Assembly (NCBI RefSeq): GCF_946480185.1
Contig: NZ_CAMLIG010000001.1
Location: forward strand, 355,670-419,669
Source: an uncultured Pedobacter sp.
Lineage (GTDB): Bacteria > Bacteroidota > Bacteroidia > Sphingobacteriales > Sphingobacteriaceae
DNA: 64,000 bases
Direction: 5' to 3'
Within the stretch, counting starts at the first letter, position 1. Every line of letters starts with the position of its first letter. The position numbers and the translations under genes were made by a program. The notes beneath the pieces were generated by a model that saw only the letters and a program-made list of their open reading frames with translations, was not told the origin of the DNA and ran no database searches. Shown one piece after another: positions 1 to 9,463 of the stretch.

Positions 1-299
1 TGATGCAGCACCAGTTCTTTGCCATCACTGATTTTTATTTCATACGGACCACCGGCTGCGGGCGTATTGATATTCAATTGCCATTCGCCATTCTGGTTTG
101 AGGCTGACTGATAATTTTTATTGTCCCAAGAAGTGGTGACTGATACTTTTGCATTGTCTTTTGCCCAGCCCCAGATTTTCACATTGGCTTTTTGTTGTAA
201 AACCATATAATCACCTACCAATGCCGGTAATTTAATTTCGGCAAAAGTTAAGGTTGAACAAAAGATGAATGCTGATAAAAAGAAAAGAATTTTTCTCAT
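1..299 (-). CDS. Sialate O-acetylesterase-like (SASA) carbohydrate esterase, N-terminal part
   Basis: Partial gene running off the left edge; only about 99 residues are visible. The ATG at 299 is followed by a clear signal peptide ending near TFA. The mature start, LPALVGDYMVLQQ then KIWGWA, is the typical opening of Bacteroidota proteins annotated as sialate O-acetylesterase (SASA/SGNH family). These act as de-acetylases of plant or host glycans in PULs. The catalytic SGNH residues lie outside the window. It is the last visible gene of the minus-strand PUL, 146 nt downstream of the GH88 gene. In a mannan locus removal of acetyl groups from acetylated mannan is a plausible role, but that is inference. 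The family call is fairly sure, the substrate is not. Confidence 0.75.
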   Translation of the reverse strand, partial: MRKILFFLSAFIFCSTLTFAEIKLPALVGDYMVLQQKANVKIWGWAKDNAKVSVTTSWDNKNYQSASNQNGEWQLNINTPAAGGPYEIKISDGKELVLH

Positions 300-445
300 G
301 ATAAATTTTATGATGATATTAAATTGGTTGAATTAAGATTGAAGCCTTGAACTCAAAATTCGGATTTTTACACTAAAAAAACTAACGACAGATGGTTCAA
401 ATCCACCTTGTATTTGCTTCAAATTTGTAATGCGATTAAATCTCA

Positions 446-1645
446 TCATTTTCCAAGATTTTTATACCTCAACATGGCTTCAACAAAATAGTAATCTGCG
501 TAAGGCAAAGGAACATCAACCAAAGCGCCTTTAGGCAAATGACCTACGGAATGCTTTAAAATAAAACCGCCGTTTGTGCCGTAAGCTGCCTTATATTCGG
601 GCGAGGATAAAGTGCGGATAATGGTTTCTGCAACACCAATGTATTTTTTCGATAACGCCGCATCAACATAACCCGCGAGTTCAACTAAGGCAGAGGCATA
701 AATCGCTCCGGCAGAAGCGTCGCGGTAGGTATTTGGGATTTTTGGATCGTTAAAATCCCAATAAGGCACTTTGTCTGCCGGTAAATTTGGATTATTCAGA
801 ATAAAATCCGCAATATGCTTAGCCTGTTCCAAATATTTCGGGTCTTTTGTTTCTCTGTACATCATTGTAAAACCGTAAAGACCCCAGCCTTGCCCTCTTG
901 CCCAAGCAGAATCATCCGCGTAGCCTTGTACAGTCTGTTTTTTATTGATTCCGCCTGTTTCGGGGTTGTAGTTTACCAAATGGTAAGAACTATAATCGGG
1001 TCTGAAATGATTTTTCATCGTGGTGTTTGCGTGTGAGATTGCAACTTTTGCATAGGTGGAATCTCCGGTTGCCTTGGTTGCCCAAGTCAGCAATTCCAAA
1101 TTCATCATATTATCAATAATTACTCTGAATTCTCCAGGTTTAGAACTCCACGACATGGTACAGCCTACCGTTGGGTTAAATCTTTTTACCAGACTTTTGG
1201 CGCTGGTTATTAAAATAGCTTTATATTCTTCACTGGGATTTATCTGGTTTACAATGCCGTAGCTATCGTTCATCATAAAACCTATATCGTGAGAATTAAT
1301 ATGTTTTATGGGTTCCATTACCGGAAGCTTTGCCAAACCTGCGTTGTAAACAGTTTTATCTCCGGTGCCTTCGTACAGATAAAATAATGTTCCCGGATAA
1401 AAACCGCTTACCCAATTTCTTGCCGAAGTGCTTTTGGGTTTACCGTATTGAAAAGTTTCAGGCAAACTATCCGCCGGAACATTTTTCATCAGTACTTTAT
1501 ATTGTTCAACCCCGTCTTTTAGGTTTTGATCAATAAGCTTAAGCATATCCGGCTTTGGCTTCAATGCCATTTTGTTGGCATTACAGGATAATAATGCGGC
1601 GCTGACCGTAATTGTTATGGCAACAAATATTTTATTGATCTTCAT
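446..1645 (-). CDS. GH88 unsaturated glucuronyl hydrolase, lipoprotein
   Basis: The 399-residue protein begins with a lipoprotein signal (LLSC, Cys21) and matches the GH88 (alpha/alpha)6-barrel fold. Family hallmarks are NSHDIGF (Asp120), IIDNMMNLELL (Asp178) and the ADDSAWARGQGWGLYG stretch. The two Asp residues correspond to the catalytic pair known in Bacillus UGL. GH88 enzymes hydrate and cleave the 4,5-unsaturated uronic acid left at the end of an oligosaccharide by a polysaccharide lyase. The gene therefore implies that an acidic, lyase-cleaved glycan is handled at this locus. It lies 16 nt after the DUF2264 gene on the same strand, and the lipid anchor suggests a membrane-attached periplasmic or surface location. 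GH105 is the main alternative family, but the motifs fit GH88 better. Confidence 0.88.
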   Translation of the reverse strand: MKINKIFVAITITVSAALLSCNANKMALKPKPDMLKLIDQNLKDGVEQYKVLMKNVPADSLPETFQYGKPKSTSARNWVSGFYPGTLFYLYEGTGDKTVYNAGLAKLPVMEPIKHINSHDIGFMMNDSYGIVNQINPSEEYKAILITSAKSLVKRFNPTVGCTMSWSSKPGEFRVIIDNMMNLELLTWATKATGDSTYAKVAISHANTTMKNHFRPDYSSYHLVNYNPETGGINKKQTVQGYADDSAWARGQGWGLYGFTMMYRETKDPKYLEQAKHIADFILNNPNLPADKVPYWDFNDPKIPNTYRDASAGAIYASALVELAGYVDAALSKKYIGVAETIIRTLSSPEYKAAYGTNGGFILKHSVGHLPKGALVDVPLPYADYYFVEAMLRYKNLGK

Positions 1646-1661
1646 GGTTGTTCTTAATTAT

Positions 1662-2882
1662 TTATTCTTTATCGTTATAAGCATGGTCAATTTCAATCTC
1701 TTCGCCATTCCAAGCTTTTTTTGCAGTCCAGTCTGCATCCGGTCCCTGCCAAAATGGATCGTTTGCTGGCAATCCTAAAACAAGAAATGCTTCTGAACAT
1801 AAATACAGGCTACCTGTGGAAATATAATTTTCGCCCACGGATGGCTGATGCCCGGCAAACCCGATGCGTAGCCAACCTTTATCATCAAATGTTTCAGGCA
1901 TTTCCACTTGTCTTTTTATTATGGTGTAAAGTGCAGCTCTTACCTGCTGTGGCTTTACCATTTCTGGCAATTGGTGCAACAATGCGATTTTTGAAAGCAG
2001 TTGAAAAGCACCGAAACGATAAGCCAAAGATCTGCCTACTGGCGGATAAGTGCCTTCCGGAGAGATTAAGCGTTCCTGAATCGCTGCATAACGTTGCGCT
2101 CTTCCCAACATCAGTTCATAATAATGATTGCGGTCTAGGCCGTCATCCTTAAGTACTTTGGTTATACTCAAAAGCATAGGCTGAATGACATAACTATTAT
2201 AATAATCCCAATGAAAATTTGGGCCGTCGCCATAGGTTCCATCTCCTTTATACCATAACAAATGTTGCTTAATGGCGTAATCAATCCGCATCATGTCTCC
2301 TGATTTATCAAATTTTTGTAAAGCGGCTTCGACGGTTGCGCTAAACATCAGCCAATTTGAATATGATGGATTTATAATCCTGCTGGATTTTAGCGCAGCT
2401 ATTACATTCTGTTTTGTTTGCTTATCCAGATTTCCCCACAATTGAGTTGGCGCCCTTAACAAAGCATCGGCAAAAAAAGCAGCGTCCACTAGCGGCTGTC
2501 TGCCTTGATTAAAATTCATAAAATCTGCAACTTTCGGATCTGTTGCGTTTTTGATGCACTGTAAAGCTAAGTCGATGTATTTTTTTCTGATGATTCCTTC
2601 TTTTGTGGAATCAGGACCTAATTCTAACCACGGCGCCATTCCGTCCAATAATCTTCCGAAAGCTTCTAAATAAGTGCTGTAAACGCGGTCTTTTGCGGCC
2701 TTAGCTTCCACCGGCATAGTGCTTTTTAGCTTATTTTCACTTAAAGCGGTTAAAACCGGATCGGCTATTTTAGTAAGTGTTTTAACATAAAACGCTCTTT
2801 CAGCTACGCCATCGTTATTTTGCGCCCATGAAAACTGGGGTATAAAAATTAAGAGGAACAGTAATTTTTTTATATTATTCAT
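1662..2882 (-). CDS. DUF2264 family protein (possible GH154 glycosidase)
   Basis: This 406-residue secreted protein has a signal peptide ending at SWAQ and the DUF2264 hallmark FGRLLDGMAPWLEL near residues 75-88, followed by the GDGTYGDGPNFHWDYYNSYVIQPML segment. The family forms an alpha-helical toroid. As far as I recall, DUF2264 members from Bacteroides gum-arabic loci were placed in CAZy GH154 with beta-glucuronidase activity; that link is from memory. Position supports a uronic-acid role: it sits between a GH2 enzyme (10 nt upstream) and a GH88 unsaturated glucuronyl hydrolase (16 nt downstream), probably in one transcript. The fold and family are clear, the specificity is inferred. Confidence 0.75.
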   Translation of the reverse strand: MNNIKKLLFLLIFIPQFSWAQNNDGVAERAFYVKTLTKIADPVLTALSENKLKSTMPVEAKAAKDRVYSTYLEAFGRLLDGMAPWLELGPDSTKEGIIRKKYIDLALQCIKNATDPKVADFMNFNQGRQPLVDAAFFADALLRAPTQLWGNLDKQTKQNVIAALKSSRIINPSYSNWLMFSATVEAALQKFDKSGDMMRIDYAIKQHLLWYKGDGTYGDGPNFHWDYYNSYVIQPMLLSITKVLKDDGLDRNHYYELMLGRAQRYAAIQERLISPEGTYPPVGRSLAYRFGAFQLLSKIALLHQLPEMVKPQQVRAALYTIIKRQVEMPETFDDKGWLRIGFAGHQPSVGENYISTGSLYLCSEAFLVLGLPANDPFWQGPDADWTAKKAWNGEEIEIDHAYNDKE

Positions 2883-2892
2883 TTTCTTCTAT

Positions 2893-5856
2893 TTATTTTT
2901 TATTGAAACTCGTCTCCATCATTACAAGCCTTCTGTCTCCTTGGTAAACTACCTTTACATTTTCATCGTCAACATCGCTATCGATAGATTTATATTCTCC
3001 GGCCTGAACAACAGCATTTGTTTCCTTTAAATCATTTACTTTTATTTTTACGGTAAGCGCTTCCGCAGATGGATTCCAGACTACAGAATTCATATTATTT
3101 TTTCCTTTAGGGATACGACACCAGAACTGCGCAGTTCCAGATTTAGAAGATTTGCTAAAAGTTGGACTTCTACCATAACTTGGGTCATAAGGTCCCCAAG
3201 GTCTTCTGCCGTTTACCACATATTGCAGTCCCGGTCTAGTATTGAATCTGCTCGGATGTCCGCCGGCTAATTGATAACCTTCTTTTGTCACTTTAATTCC
3301 TTCGGCTAAAAAAGCATCGGTCAAACGCGGAGTACCATTTGCGATAAAACCGTTATAAGAATCTATAATCAAGCCTTTTTCGGAAGTATAATCGCCCCAA
3401 ATAATTGGATTAGTGACCAATTGCTGTAGCTGATGCCCTTCGTTTGAAGCGCTGTAATTCAGCATATTTATTAGGAGTTTATCTGCCACAGGATCCAATC
3501 CGGTTCTGTTAGAAATATCAAAACCACAAATTAAAATACTTCCCGAACCCATAAATTGTTCTGCTAAGGCTATGGATTGCAGTCCGTAATTTAAATCGGC
3601 AAGAATGGCTGTTGAGGACATTCCGTCAGCGTCTTCCAGTTTAAAAGCGTCCGTTACCGGATATATGGCTGGCATTCCGGTTTTTTCTTCACTCCAGTTT
3701 GTGTAATCAGACCAAACAATCAAGTTATCCCGGCTTATTCCAGAAAAAACCGGATGATCTTTTCTTTCGGGATTGATATTGAAACCATTGCGAGCGGCTG
3801 TGGTTGATACCGGATAAACGCCATTATCAATATCCACAGTGTTGTTGGTCAATTTAAAATCTAGTAATTTATTTAAGTAAACTCTTGAACTGCTGTCTTG
3901 CCTTAGCGCTAGCACTCTGCCTCCTTTTTTCATAAAATCTTTAATAGACGAGGCAGTAGAAGCAAGTTTTTCATCTGCACTGTTCTCGCCAATCACTAAA
4001 ATTGTTCCGTTAGATAAATCTTTACTACCAGTAAATTCCTGAAACGGGATGTTAAGTTTTTTGAAAGATTTTTTTGTATCGCCTTTTGTGTCGTACAAAG
4101 TTATTTTTGAAGAAGTGTTTGCTAACTGGCCTTTAAATCCATCATCAGCAATAAAAAGTTTGAAAAAATTTTGAGACACCTTTTTTCCATTGGCATAAAC
4201 TTCGCCATTTAAAGTATAATCTCCCGAAACAATATGCTCTGGCAATTTGATATTAACCGCTTTTTTAGAAGTGCCGTAATAAGGTATATCGCTGAAAGAA
4301 ATACTATCCTTTACAACAGCTGTTCTTGCTTTATCATAAATCTGATAAACCAGTTTTACATTCTTCAAATCTTTAAAATCGTTATCGTCATTAATAATAT
4401 GAGCCACCGGACTGAAAGTCGAGCCGGCGTATAGTTTTGAAGTCCAGCATTCCCAACTCAAAAGCACTGGTTGATAAGAAACCTTTACTTGGGCTGTAAC
4501 TGGCTTGGGGTTCATATCCGCAAATTTTTCTATGGTATCCCAGTTGTAAAACAGAATGGTGAAAGGGAAAACGCCGCTTAAAGCGTGATTTTTGTCTCTC
4601 AACTGCCTAAAAGTTTCTGTGGCTTGTCTAAAAGTGAAACTCTGATGTTTGTCTGCCAATTGCGACTGCAGATCTTGTCTTTCGTGACCAGTCCATGTAA
4701 GTTGCGAGCTTGGATTTTTATGCCCTGGAGTTTGGTTATAGCGTCCATCGGGACCGGTATAATTGCCTACACATTCGGTAAAAGTAATGGGCTGTCCGCT
4801 TTTTGGGAAGGGGATGATATTTGCATTATCCCTGATATTTAAAAAAGTGTATGGCGAACTGTAATACCAGCCCCAATAGCGGTGCAAATCACAAATATCT
4901 CCTGTTTTACCGTAACCGTAACCGGCATTGGCAATGTAAACACGAGTTTCATCCCAAGCCTTTAATTTATGAAAAGCATAATCTAAAAACTTTTCCCAAA
5001 GCAACGCTCTTGAACCTCTGAAAGGAGTTTCGTTAGTCATTGCATATACCATTAAACTTGGGTGATGAGCAATGGCGCCCAGCTTTTCATTCTCGTACCA
5101 GGAAACACCTCTATCATAATCGCTCGGGAAACCGCCATCAGTTTCATCACCTATAGCCTCCTGTTTCTTTACTTTTTCTCCGCCAGCTACTTTTCCGCCA
5201 TAGTTTCCTCCGAAAACCATCATGCCAAGTTCGTCACATACGTCATACCATTCTTCAGCATCCGGAATTCTGATGATATTTACATTGATGCTTTTCATAA
5301 ACTTTACGTAGTCTATGGCAAAATTACGGCTGTACTCTAGCTCTGTCGGAATTCCTCTTTCTGGCGGATTGATGGCGATGCCTCTTAAAAAAATCGGTTT
5401 CCCGTTTAGATATAAATTCTCTCCTTTTCTTTCGAAACTTCTAAAGCCAGCTCTTTCTGTTAGCTGAGAAACTATTTTTTTCCCATGATACTGTTCAAGT
5501 GTTATTTGGTAAAGATACGGTTGGTTAGGCGTCCATAATATAGGTTTTAAACCACTGATTAGAAACGCTATTTTTTTTCCTCCTTCGTTAACTGCCGAGG
5601 TGGATTTCACAGGTCCTTGCCAAAGCACTTTTCCATCGGCAATTGACTTGATGAACACTTTAAATGTATTTTTGCTTTCACTTTTAAAATCAGCGTCAGT
5701 GACTATTCTAACATAATCTAGTCCTGTAAAAGGAGTAATAGCTTTTGCAACGTTCTCTTGGGAGAAAACCTGACTCAGTAAGATTAAATTGAATAAAATT
5801 AAATTCAGGGTTGTTTTTAATAAAATACTATAAAAAGCTGATTTTGACTTTTGCAT
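2893..5856 (-). CDS. GH2-family beta-glycosidase, exported
   Basis: This large enzyme (987 residues from the ATG at 5856; a TTG one codon earlier is a less likely start) has a hydrophobic N-terminal signal ending near VFSQ. The immunoglobulin-like sandwich of GH2 is followed by the TIM barrel, which opens at NGKPIFLRGI. The acid/base is in MTNETP (Glu about 276) and the likely nucleophile in FTECVG (Glu about 361). The middle of the protein (about 590-790) looks like a class-I glutamine-amidotransferase-like fold (TILVIGENS, FMKKGGRVLAL), as seen in some beta-galactosidases and large GH2 proteins. The activity could be beta-galactosidase, beta-mannosidase or beta-glucuronidase; the sequence does not tell. 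Next to DUF2264 and GH88, a uronic-acid-containing side chain is a reasonable guess. Confidence 0.75.
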   Translation of the reverse strand: MQKSKSAFYSILLKTTLNLILFNLILLSQVFSQENVAKAITPFTGLDYVRIVTDADFKSESKNTFKVFIKSIADGKVLWQGPVKSTSAVNEGGKKIAFLISGLKPILWTPNQPYLYQITLEQYHGKKIVSQLTERAGFRSFERKGENLYLNGKPIFLRGIAINPPERGIPTELEYSRNFAIDYVKFMKSINVNIIRIPDAEEWYDVCDELGMMVFGGNYGGKVAGGEKVKKQEAIGDETDGGFPSDYDRGVSWYENEKLGAIAHHPSLMVYAMTNETPFRGSRALLWEKFLDYAFHKLKAWDETRVYIANAGYGYGKTGDICDLHRYWGWYYSSPYTFLNIRDNANIIPFPKSGQPITFTECVGNYTGPDGRYNQTPGHKNPSSQLTWTGHERQDLQSQLADKHQSFTFRQATETFRQLRDKNHALSGVFPFTILFYNWDTIEKFADMNPKPVTAQVKVSYQPVLLSWECWTSKLYAGSTFSPVAHIINDDNDFKDLKNVKLVYQIYDKARTAVVKDSISFSDIPYYGTSKKAVNIKLPEHIVSGDYTLNGEVYANGKKVSQNFFKLFIADDGFKGQLANTSSKITLYDTKGDTKKSFKKLNIPFQEFTGSKDLSNGTILVIGENSADEKLASTASSIKDFMKKGGRVLALRQDSSSRVYLNKLLDFKLTNNTVDIDNGVYPVSTTAARNGFNINPERKDHPVFSGISRDNLIVWSDYTNWSEEKTGMPAIYPVTDAFKLEDADGMSSTAILADLNYGLQSIALAEQFMGSGSILICGFDISNRTGLDPVADKLLINMLNYSASNEGHQLQQLVTNPIIWGDYTSEKGLIIDSYNGFIANGTPRLTDAFLAEGIKVTKEGYQLAGGHPSRFNTRPGLQYVVNGRRPWGPYDPSYGRSPTFSKSSKSGTAQFWCRIPKGKNNMNSVVWNPSAEALTVKIKVNDLKETNAVVQAGEYKSIDSDVDDENVKVVYQGDRRLVMMETSFNKK

Positions 5857-6288
5857 CAATCGATAATATGCTTATTGTGGTTTAAATTTAGATTAATTAT
5901 ATGGCGCAATTTAGGAAGTTAAAAAGGGTTTCATACCTGCTAAATGAAACATAAGTACCCTTTGAAAATATCATTTTATAAATTTCAGAGAAGTTTTAAC
6001 AGGATTCGTCAATAAAATTTTAAATACTGTTTGCTTAGAGAAATATTCTGAAAAATGATTTAAATGTAAAAATGACTTTTATAACTGCCGATAAATGTCT
6101 TTAGCTAAAAGGACTTTTTAGATTACCCCCATTATACAACACCTTAGTATGTAACATATCACCTGCATGTTAGAAACTTATGTAGTAACTATATGTGTTT
6201 CAATCTACTACCTTAGTACTTGTTAAAAAAGGATCCCATATCCTGAAATTTGACGACTAATCCAATTACTAACAAATTTTTAAACATC
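5857..6288. promoter_or_regulatory. Divergent intergenic region between GH2 and beta-helix genes
   Basis: This 432-nt AT-rich region must carry the promoters for the leftward GH2-DUF2264-GH88 group and the rightward beta-helix gene. Visible structure: an inverted repeat GTTTCAT...ATGAAAC around 5928-5950 and a 9-nt direct repeat ACCTTAGTA at 6141-6149 and 6210-6218, upstream of the beta-helix gene. No perfect TAnnTTTG -7 box with a matching -33 element was found, and the operator motif seen before susC is absent. No coding sequence is apparent. Confidence 0.4.
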
Positions 6289-7983
6289 ATGAAAAATTAT
6301 CAAAAACTGGTTTTGTTAACCAGTATTTTGCCTTTTATGGCATGTCAGAAAACAACATTATCAGTAGAAAAAGCGCAAGATGGTACTGCTAAGGATGATC
6401 TCACTACCTTTTCTACAACAACTACTTACTATGTAGATAATGTAAACGGAAGCGATTCTTACAGTGGTACTACAACACAGTATCCTTGGAAAACGCTAGC
6501 AAAGGTAAACTCAGTAACCTTTGTGGCCGGTAACCGGATAAGATTTAAATCTGGTGGAAACTGGACAGGACAGTTGCATCCCAAAGGATCTGGCATTAGC
6601 GGAAGCACAATTAAAATAGATAGCTACGATACAGGATCAAAACCGGTTATCAATGGCAATGGTGTAGCTAATGGAACAGTTTATCTTTATAACCAACAAT
6701 ATTGGGAAATTAACGACTTAGAGATTACCAACTTTAATGCAAGTGAAGAAGGAGGAAAAAGCCTGGCAAACTGGGAAAGTGACAACACCAACAACTATGC
6801 TAATGTAGACCATCCTGGTATTGTTGAAAACAGCAATAGTAAGAAATTAGGGATTCTTATAGCCGCAGAAGACGCCGGAACAGTTAATCACATTTATTTA
6901 CATGGTTTGCTAATTCATGGCATTAATGGATATATGGATAATTCTTCTATTTATTCAAGAAACAACGGTGGTATTTATTTCGAAATTACAGGCAATACAA
7001 CTCCAACACATTTTAACGATATACTTGTAGATTACTGCACCGTTCGTGATGTAGACCATACTGGAATGTTTTTGCAGTCGAGTTGGGCAGATCGGACAGC
7101 GTTTAGCAATAACAACTGGACTCCTTCCACCAATATAATCGTTAGCCATAATACTTTTGAAAATACTGGAGGGCATGGCTTAATTATGCGTGTTGCTACG
7201 GCACCTTTAATGGAGTATAACCTGTTTGACCACTGTTCGATTAAGGCAACTGGCAATGCTGCTTTTAATTTTAATACTGATGATGCACTTTGGCAATATA
7301 ATGAAAGTAGATTTACAAAAGCAAATGATGGAGATCATGACGCTGGTGGGATTGACGCCGACTTTAGATCAAAAAGAACAGTAATACAATACAATTACCT
7401 TCATGAAAATGATTTTGGGATATTGGTAACTGGAGGTGATGGAGTGTTTAATCAAAGCACGGTGATTAGATTTAATCTGTTTGTTAAAGATGGAAAACAC
7501 ACCCATCCGCATGCAGGTAAATTTTTAATACAGATTAACGGTCACTGTACGGATTTACACGTTTATAACAACACATTTGACGTAGGACCTAGTCAAGACG
7601 GCGTAAACATACTTTCTTTTACCCCATGGGCAGGCACAAGTGATTGGCCAGATGGCACTAAATTTTACAATAATATATTCGATAATTCCGGTACTAATTC
7701 TAACTATAACTTAGGTAGCAGTACAAACAATACCTTTGACTATAATGCATTTTATAAAAATACCGCAGCAAACCAGCCAAGCCAATCACACAACATTGCC
7801 GGCGATGTTAAATTTGTTAACACCGGTTCAGGCACTCCCGAAGGTTTCAAATTAAAAAGTGGTTCTGTCGCTTTATCCTCGGGAAGGGTATTGAGCACTA
7901 ACGGAGGTAAGGACTTTTTTGGAAATGCGGTTTCTACGACAAATCCTATAAATGTGGGATTCTATGGGGGATTAGGGCTTTAG
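6289..7983 (+). CDS. Right-handed parallel beta-helix lipoprotein (pectate-lyase-like fold)
   Basis: The open frame extends upstream to a TTG at 6250, but the ATG at 6289 directly precedes a lipoprotein signal (LPFMAC), so 564 residues is preferred. After the lipobox come YYVDNVNGSDSYSGT and YPWKTLAKVN, the usual opening of extracellular parallel beta-helix proteins. Repeated short strands with Asn and His ladders follow (for example VSHNTFENTGGHGLIM and YNNTFDVG). Such folds include pectate and alginate lyases and some glycosidases; no family-specific catalytic set could be identified. It is the only enzyme-like gene of the PUL on the plus strand and is followed by its own terminator. A lyase feeding unsaturated ends to the GH88 enzyme is an attractive but unproven role. 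Confidence 0.7.
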   Translation: MKNYQKLVLLTSILPFMACQKTTLSVEKAQDGTAKDDLTTFSTTTTYYVDNVNGSDSYSGTTTQYPWKTLAKVNSVTFVAGNRIRFKSGGNWTGQLHPKGSGISGSTIKIDSYDTGSKPVINGNGVANGTVYLYNQQYWEINDLEITNFNASEEGGKSLANWESDNTNNYANVDHPGIVENSNSKKLGILIAAEDAGTVNHIYLHGLLIHGINGYMDNSSIYSRNNGGIYFEITGNTTPTHFNDILVDYCTVRDVDHTGMFLQSSWADRTAFSNNNWTPSTNIIVSHNTFENTGGHGLIMRVATAPLMEYNLFDHCSIKATGNAAFNFNTDDALWQYNESRFTKANDGDHDAGGIDADFRSKRTVIQYNYLHENDFGILVTGGDGVFNQSTVIRFNLFVKDGKHTHPHAGKFLIQINGHCTDLHVYNNTFDVGPSQDGVNILSFTPWAGTSDWPDGTKFYNNIFDNSGTNSNYNLGSSTNNTFDYNAFYKNTAANQPSQSHNIAGDVKFVNTGSGTPEGFKLKSGSVALSSGRVLSTNGGKDFFGNAVSTTNPINVGFYGGLGL

Positions 7984-8004
7984 CTCTTGGTGATTTATTT
8001 AAGG

Positions 8005-8038
8005 AAAACAGGGAAGCAGAAATGTTTCCCTGTTTTTT
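8005..8038 (+). terminator. Rho-independent terminator of the beta-helix gene
   Basis: An 11-bp perfect stem (8005-8015 with 8026-8036) with a 10-nt loop runs into a T-tract at 8033-8038. It begins 22 nt after the stop codon of the beta-helix gene. Confidence 0.8.
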
Positions 8039-8268
8039 AATTTTAAATAGATACGTATTTTATCAGTTCAGTCCAAAAACTATATTTCATTCAATTTTTT
8101 GTTTATAAACTTCACTGTCCAGACAATTTTTAAAATTGGGAAATGAAGTTTCATTTTGCTTTGTACAAACGGAAAAATTTCACTAGGAGAACATAAGAAA
8201 TATAAATAATTATTCGGTTTAAAAGAAGTTGATAGACAAAAGAAGTATGAAAAAAAAATATCATTTGT

Positions 8269-8361
8269 CATTCGGCGTTCAAGTTAAGCTTGATGCCCAA
8301 ACGCCTGAAGGTGTTCCAGTATTACTAACTCATTGTTCTTTATTGGACAGTTGAAGTGATA
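8269..8361 (-). pseudogene. Relic fragment of a GH43 gene
   Basis: About 93 nt here repeat an internal part of the GH43 gene located 2.3 kb away (10537-10630). In the ungapped 72-nt block 8269-8340 I count 7 mismatches against 10537-10608, and similarity continues with one gap to about 8361. The copy corresponds to the GH43 residues around LNWPTKEQCVSNTGTPSGVWAPSLIKS. It overlaps the last codons and the stop of the neighbouring clan GH-A gene, whose C-terminus LSNKEQ is encoded by the duplicated DNA. It is therefore a scar of recombination or deletion, not a functional gene. The rest of the 7984-8329 gap shows only the terminator described separately. Confidence 0.75.
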
Positions 8362-9433
8362 GGCTTTTAATCAAATCTACTTCTGCCTGGCTGTAAGGGG
8401 TTCCGTCTTTTCTAAAAATATCATGAAACCAAATTTCAGGTTCTTCGCCGGATGGTATTGGCGTGTCCCATTTATAAACGGTATTTGTTTTTCCGGCTAC
8501 TAAGCCCCAGTTGTACGCGCCAATATTTTGTTTTTTTAGGATAGGCATAATGTTAAAAAACTTGCTTCCGTTGTTTCTGGCCATGTATTCGGTACAAATA
8601 AGCGGCCCTTTGTATTTGTTTTTGAAAGCATCAATGGTTTTCTGATGGTCCACCTCATTGCCATAATTATGATAAGTTACCACGTCTGAATTAGTAATCT
8701 GCCATGCCGAAAGTTCTTTTAAATCCCAGTTCCAAACGCCGGCGGTTAATGGTTGCGAAGGATTAATTGTTCTGGCCCAAGCGAATACTTTTTGCAATAA
8801 AGGCATACTTTTATTTCCAATTCCTTGTCCGCCCGGTTCGTTGTACAAATCCCACATTACAATACGTTTGTCGTTTTTAAACGAGGTCAAAACATCTTTT
8901 ACATAGGTTTCTAAAGTGTTTGTCAATTTTGGTTCTCTGTAAATTCTATTTCCGGGATCTTTTAACCAGCCCGAATTGTGGATTCCGGGTTTTGGTGCAG
9001 GTTGTTTACCTGCTTTATATTCTGCGTTCCAGCAATCGTCAAAAAAAACCAAAATTGTAGAAATTTGATGCTTATCAGCTATAGCTAAATATTGATTAAC
9101 ACTTTTTTTAAACCCTTTTGGATCTTGTTGCCAAGCGATATGATGCAAGTAAACCCGCATGGAATTCATGCCGATGCCTTCTGCATACCCTAATTCTCTA
9201 TCGATAGTCGCAGGATCAAAAGTTGCTGCCTGCCACATTTCTAACTGATTAATAGCAGTACTTGGAATAAAATTTGCTCCACGTAACCAGCCCCACTGCT
9301 TATACCAATTGTTTGCCTGCTCAACCGTCCATTTTTCTCTGGGCTTTTGATTTTTAGCAACTTTTGGGCTACAAGCGGACATTAATACGTTCGCTAATAA
9401 TAGTATGGACAATATTTTTATGGTAATCTTCAT
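8330..9433 (-). CDS. Clan GH-A (GH5-like) glycoside hydrolase, lipoprotein
   Basis: This is a 367-residue protein with a lipobox LMSAC (Cys21). The TIM-barrel start WGWLRGANFIPS and MNSMRVYLHHIAW leads to the acid/base motif MWDLYNEPG (Glu199) and the nucleophile motif ICTEYM (Glu282), as expected for clan GH-A retaining enzymes. Close Bacteroidota relatives are usually annotated as cellulase-family or 1,4-beta-xylanase proteins; the exact family and substrate are not evident. The gene is the last of the main minus-strand run starting at susC. Its final codons come from a duplicated GH43 fragment, so the natural C-terminus may have been replaced; the two catalytic Glu residues are intact. Confidence 0.75.
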   Translation of the reverse strand: MKITIKILSILLLANVLMSACSPKVAKNQKPREKWTVEQANNWYKQWGWLRGANFIPSTAINQLEMWQAATFDPATIDRELGYAEGIGMNSMRVYLHHIAWQQDPKGFKKSVNQYLAIADKHQISTILVFFDDCWNAEYKAGKQPAPKPGIHNSGWLKDPGNRIYREPKLTNTLETYVKDVLTSFKNDKRIVMWDLYNEPGGQGIGNKSMPLLQKVFAWARTINPSQPLTAGVWNWDLKELSAWQITNSDVVTYHNYGNEVDHQKTIDAFKNKYKGPLICTEYMARNNGSKFFNIMPILKKQNIGAYNWGLVAGKTNTVYKWDTPIPSGEEPEIWFHDIFRKDGTPYSQAEVDLIKSLSLQLSNKEQ

Positions 9434-9463
9434 GTCTTTTTCATTAAGGATTGATGGATAAAT

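Noticed and set aside
8080..8271. 63-codon minus-strand frame in the gap after the beta-helix terminator
   Set aside because: Phe/Lys-rich translation of AT-rich DNA with no homology or signal pattern; likely spurious.
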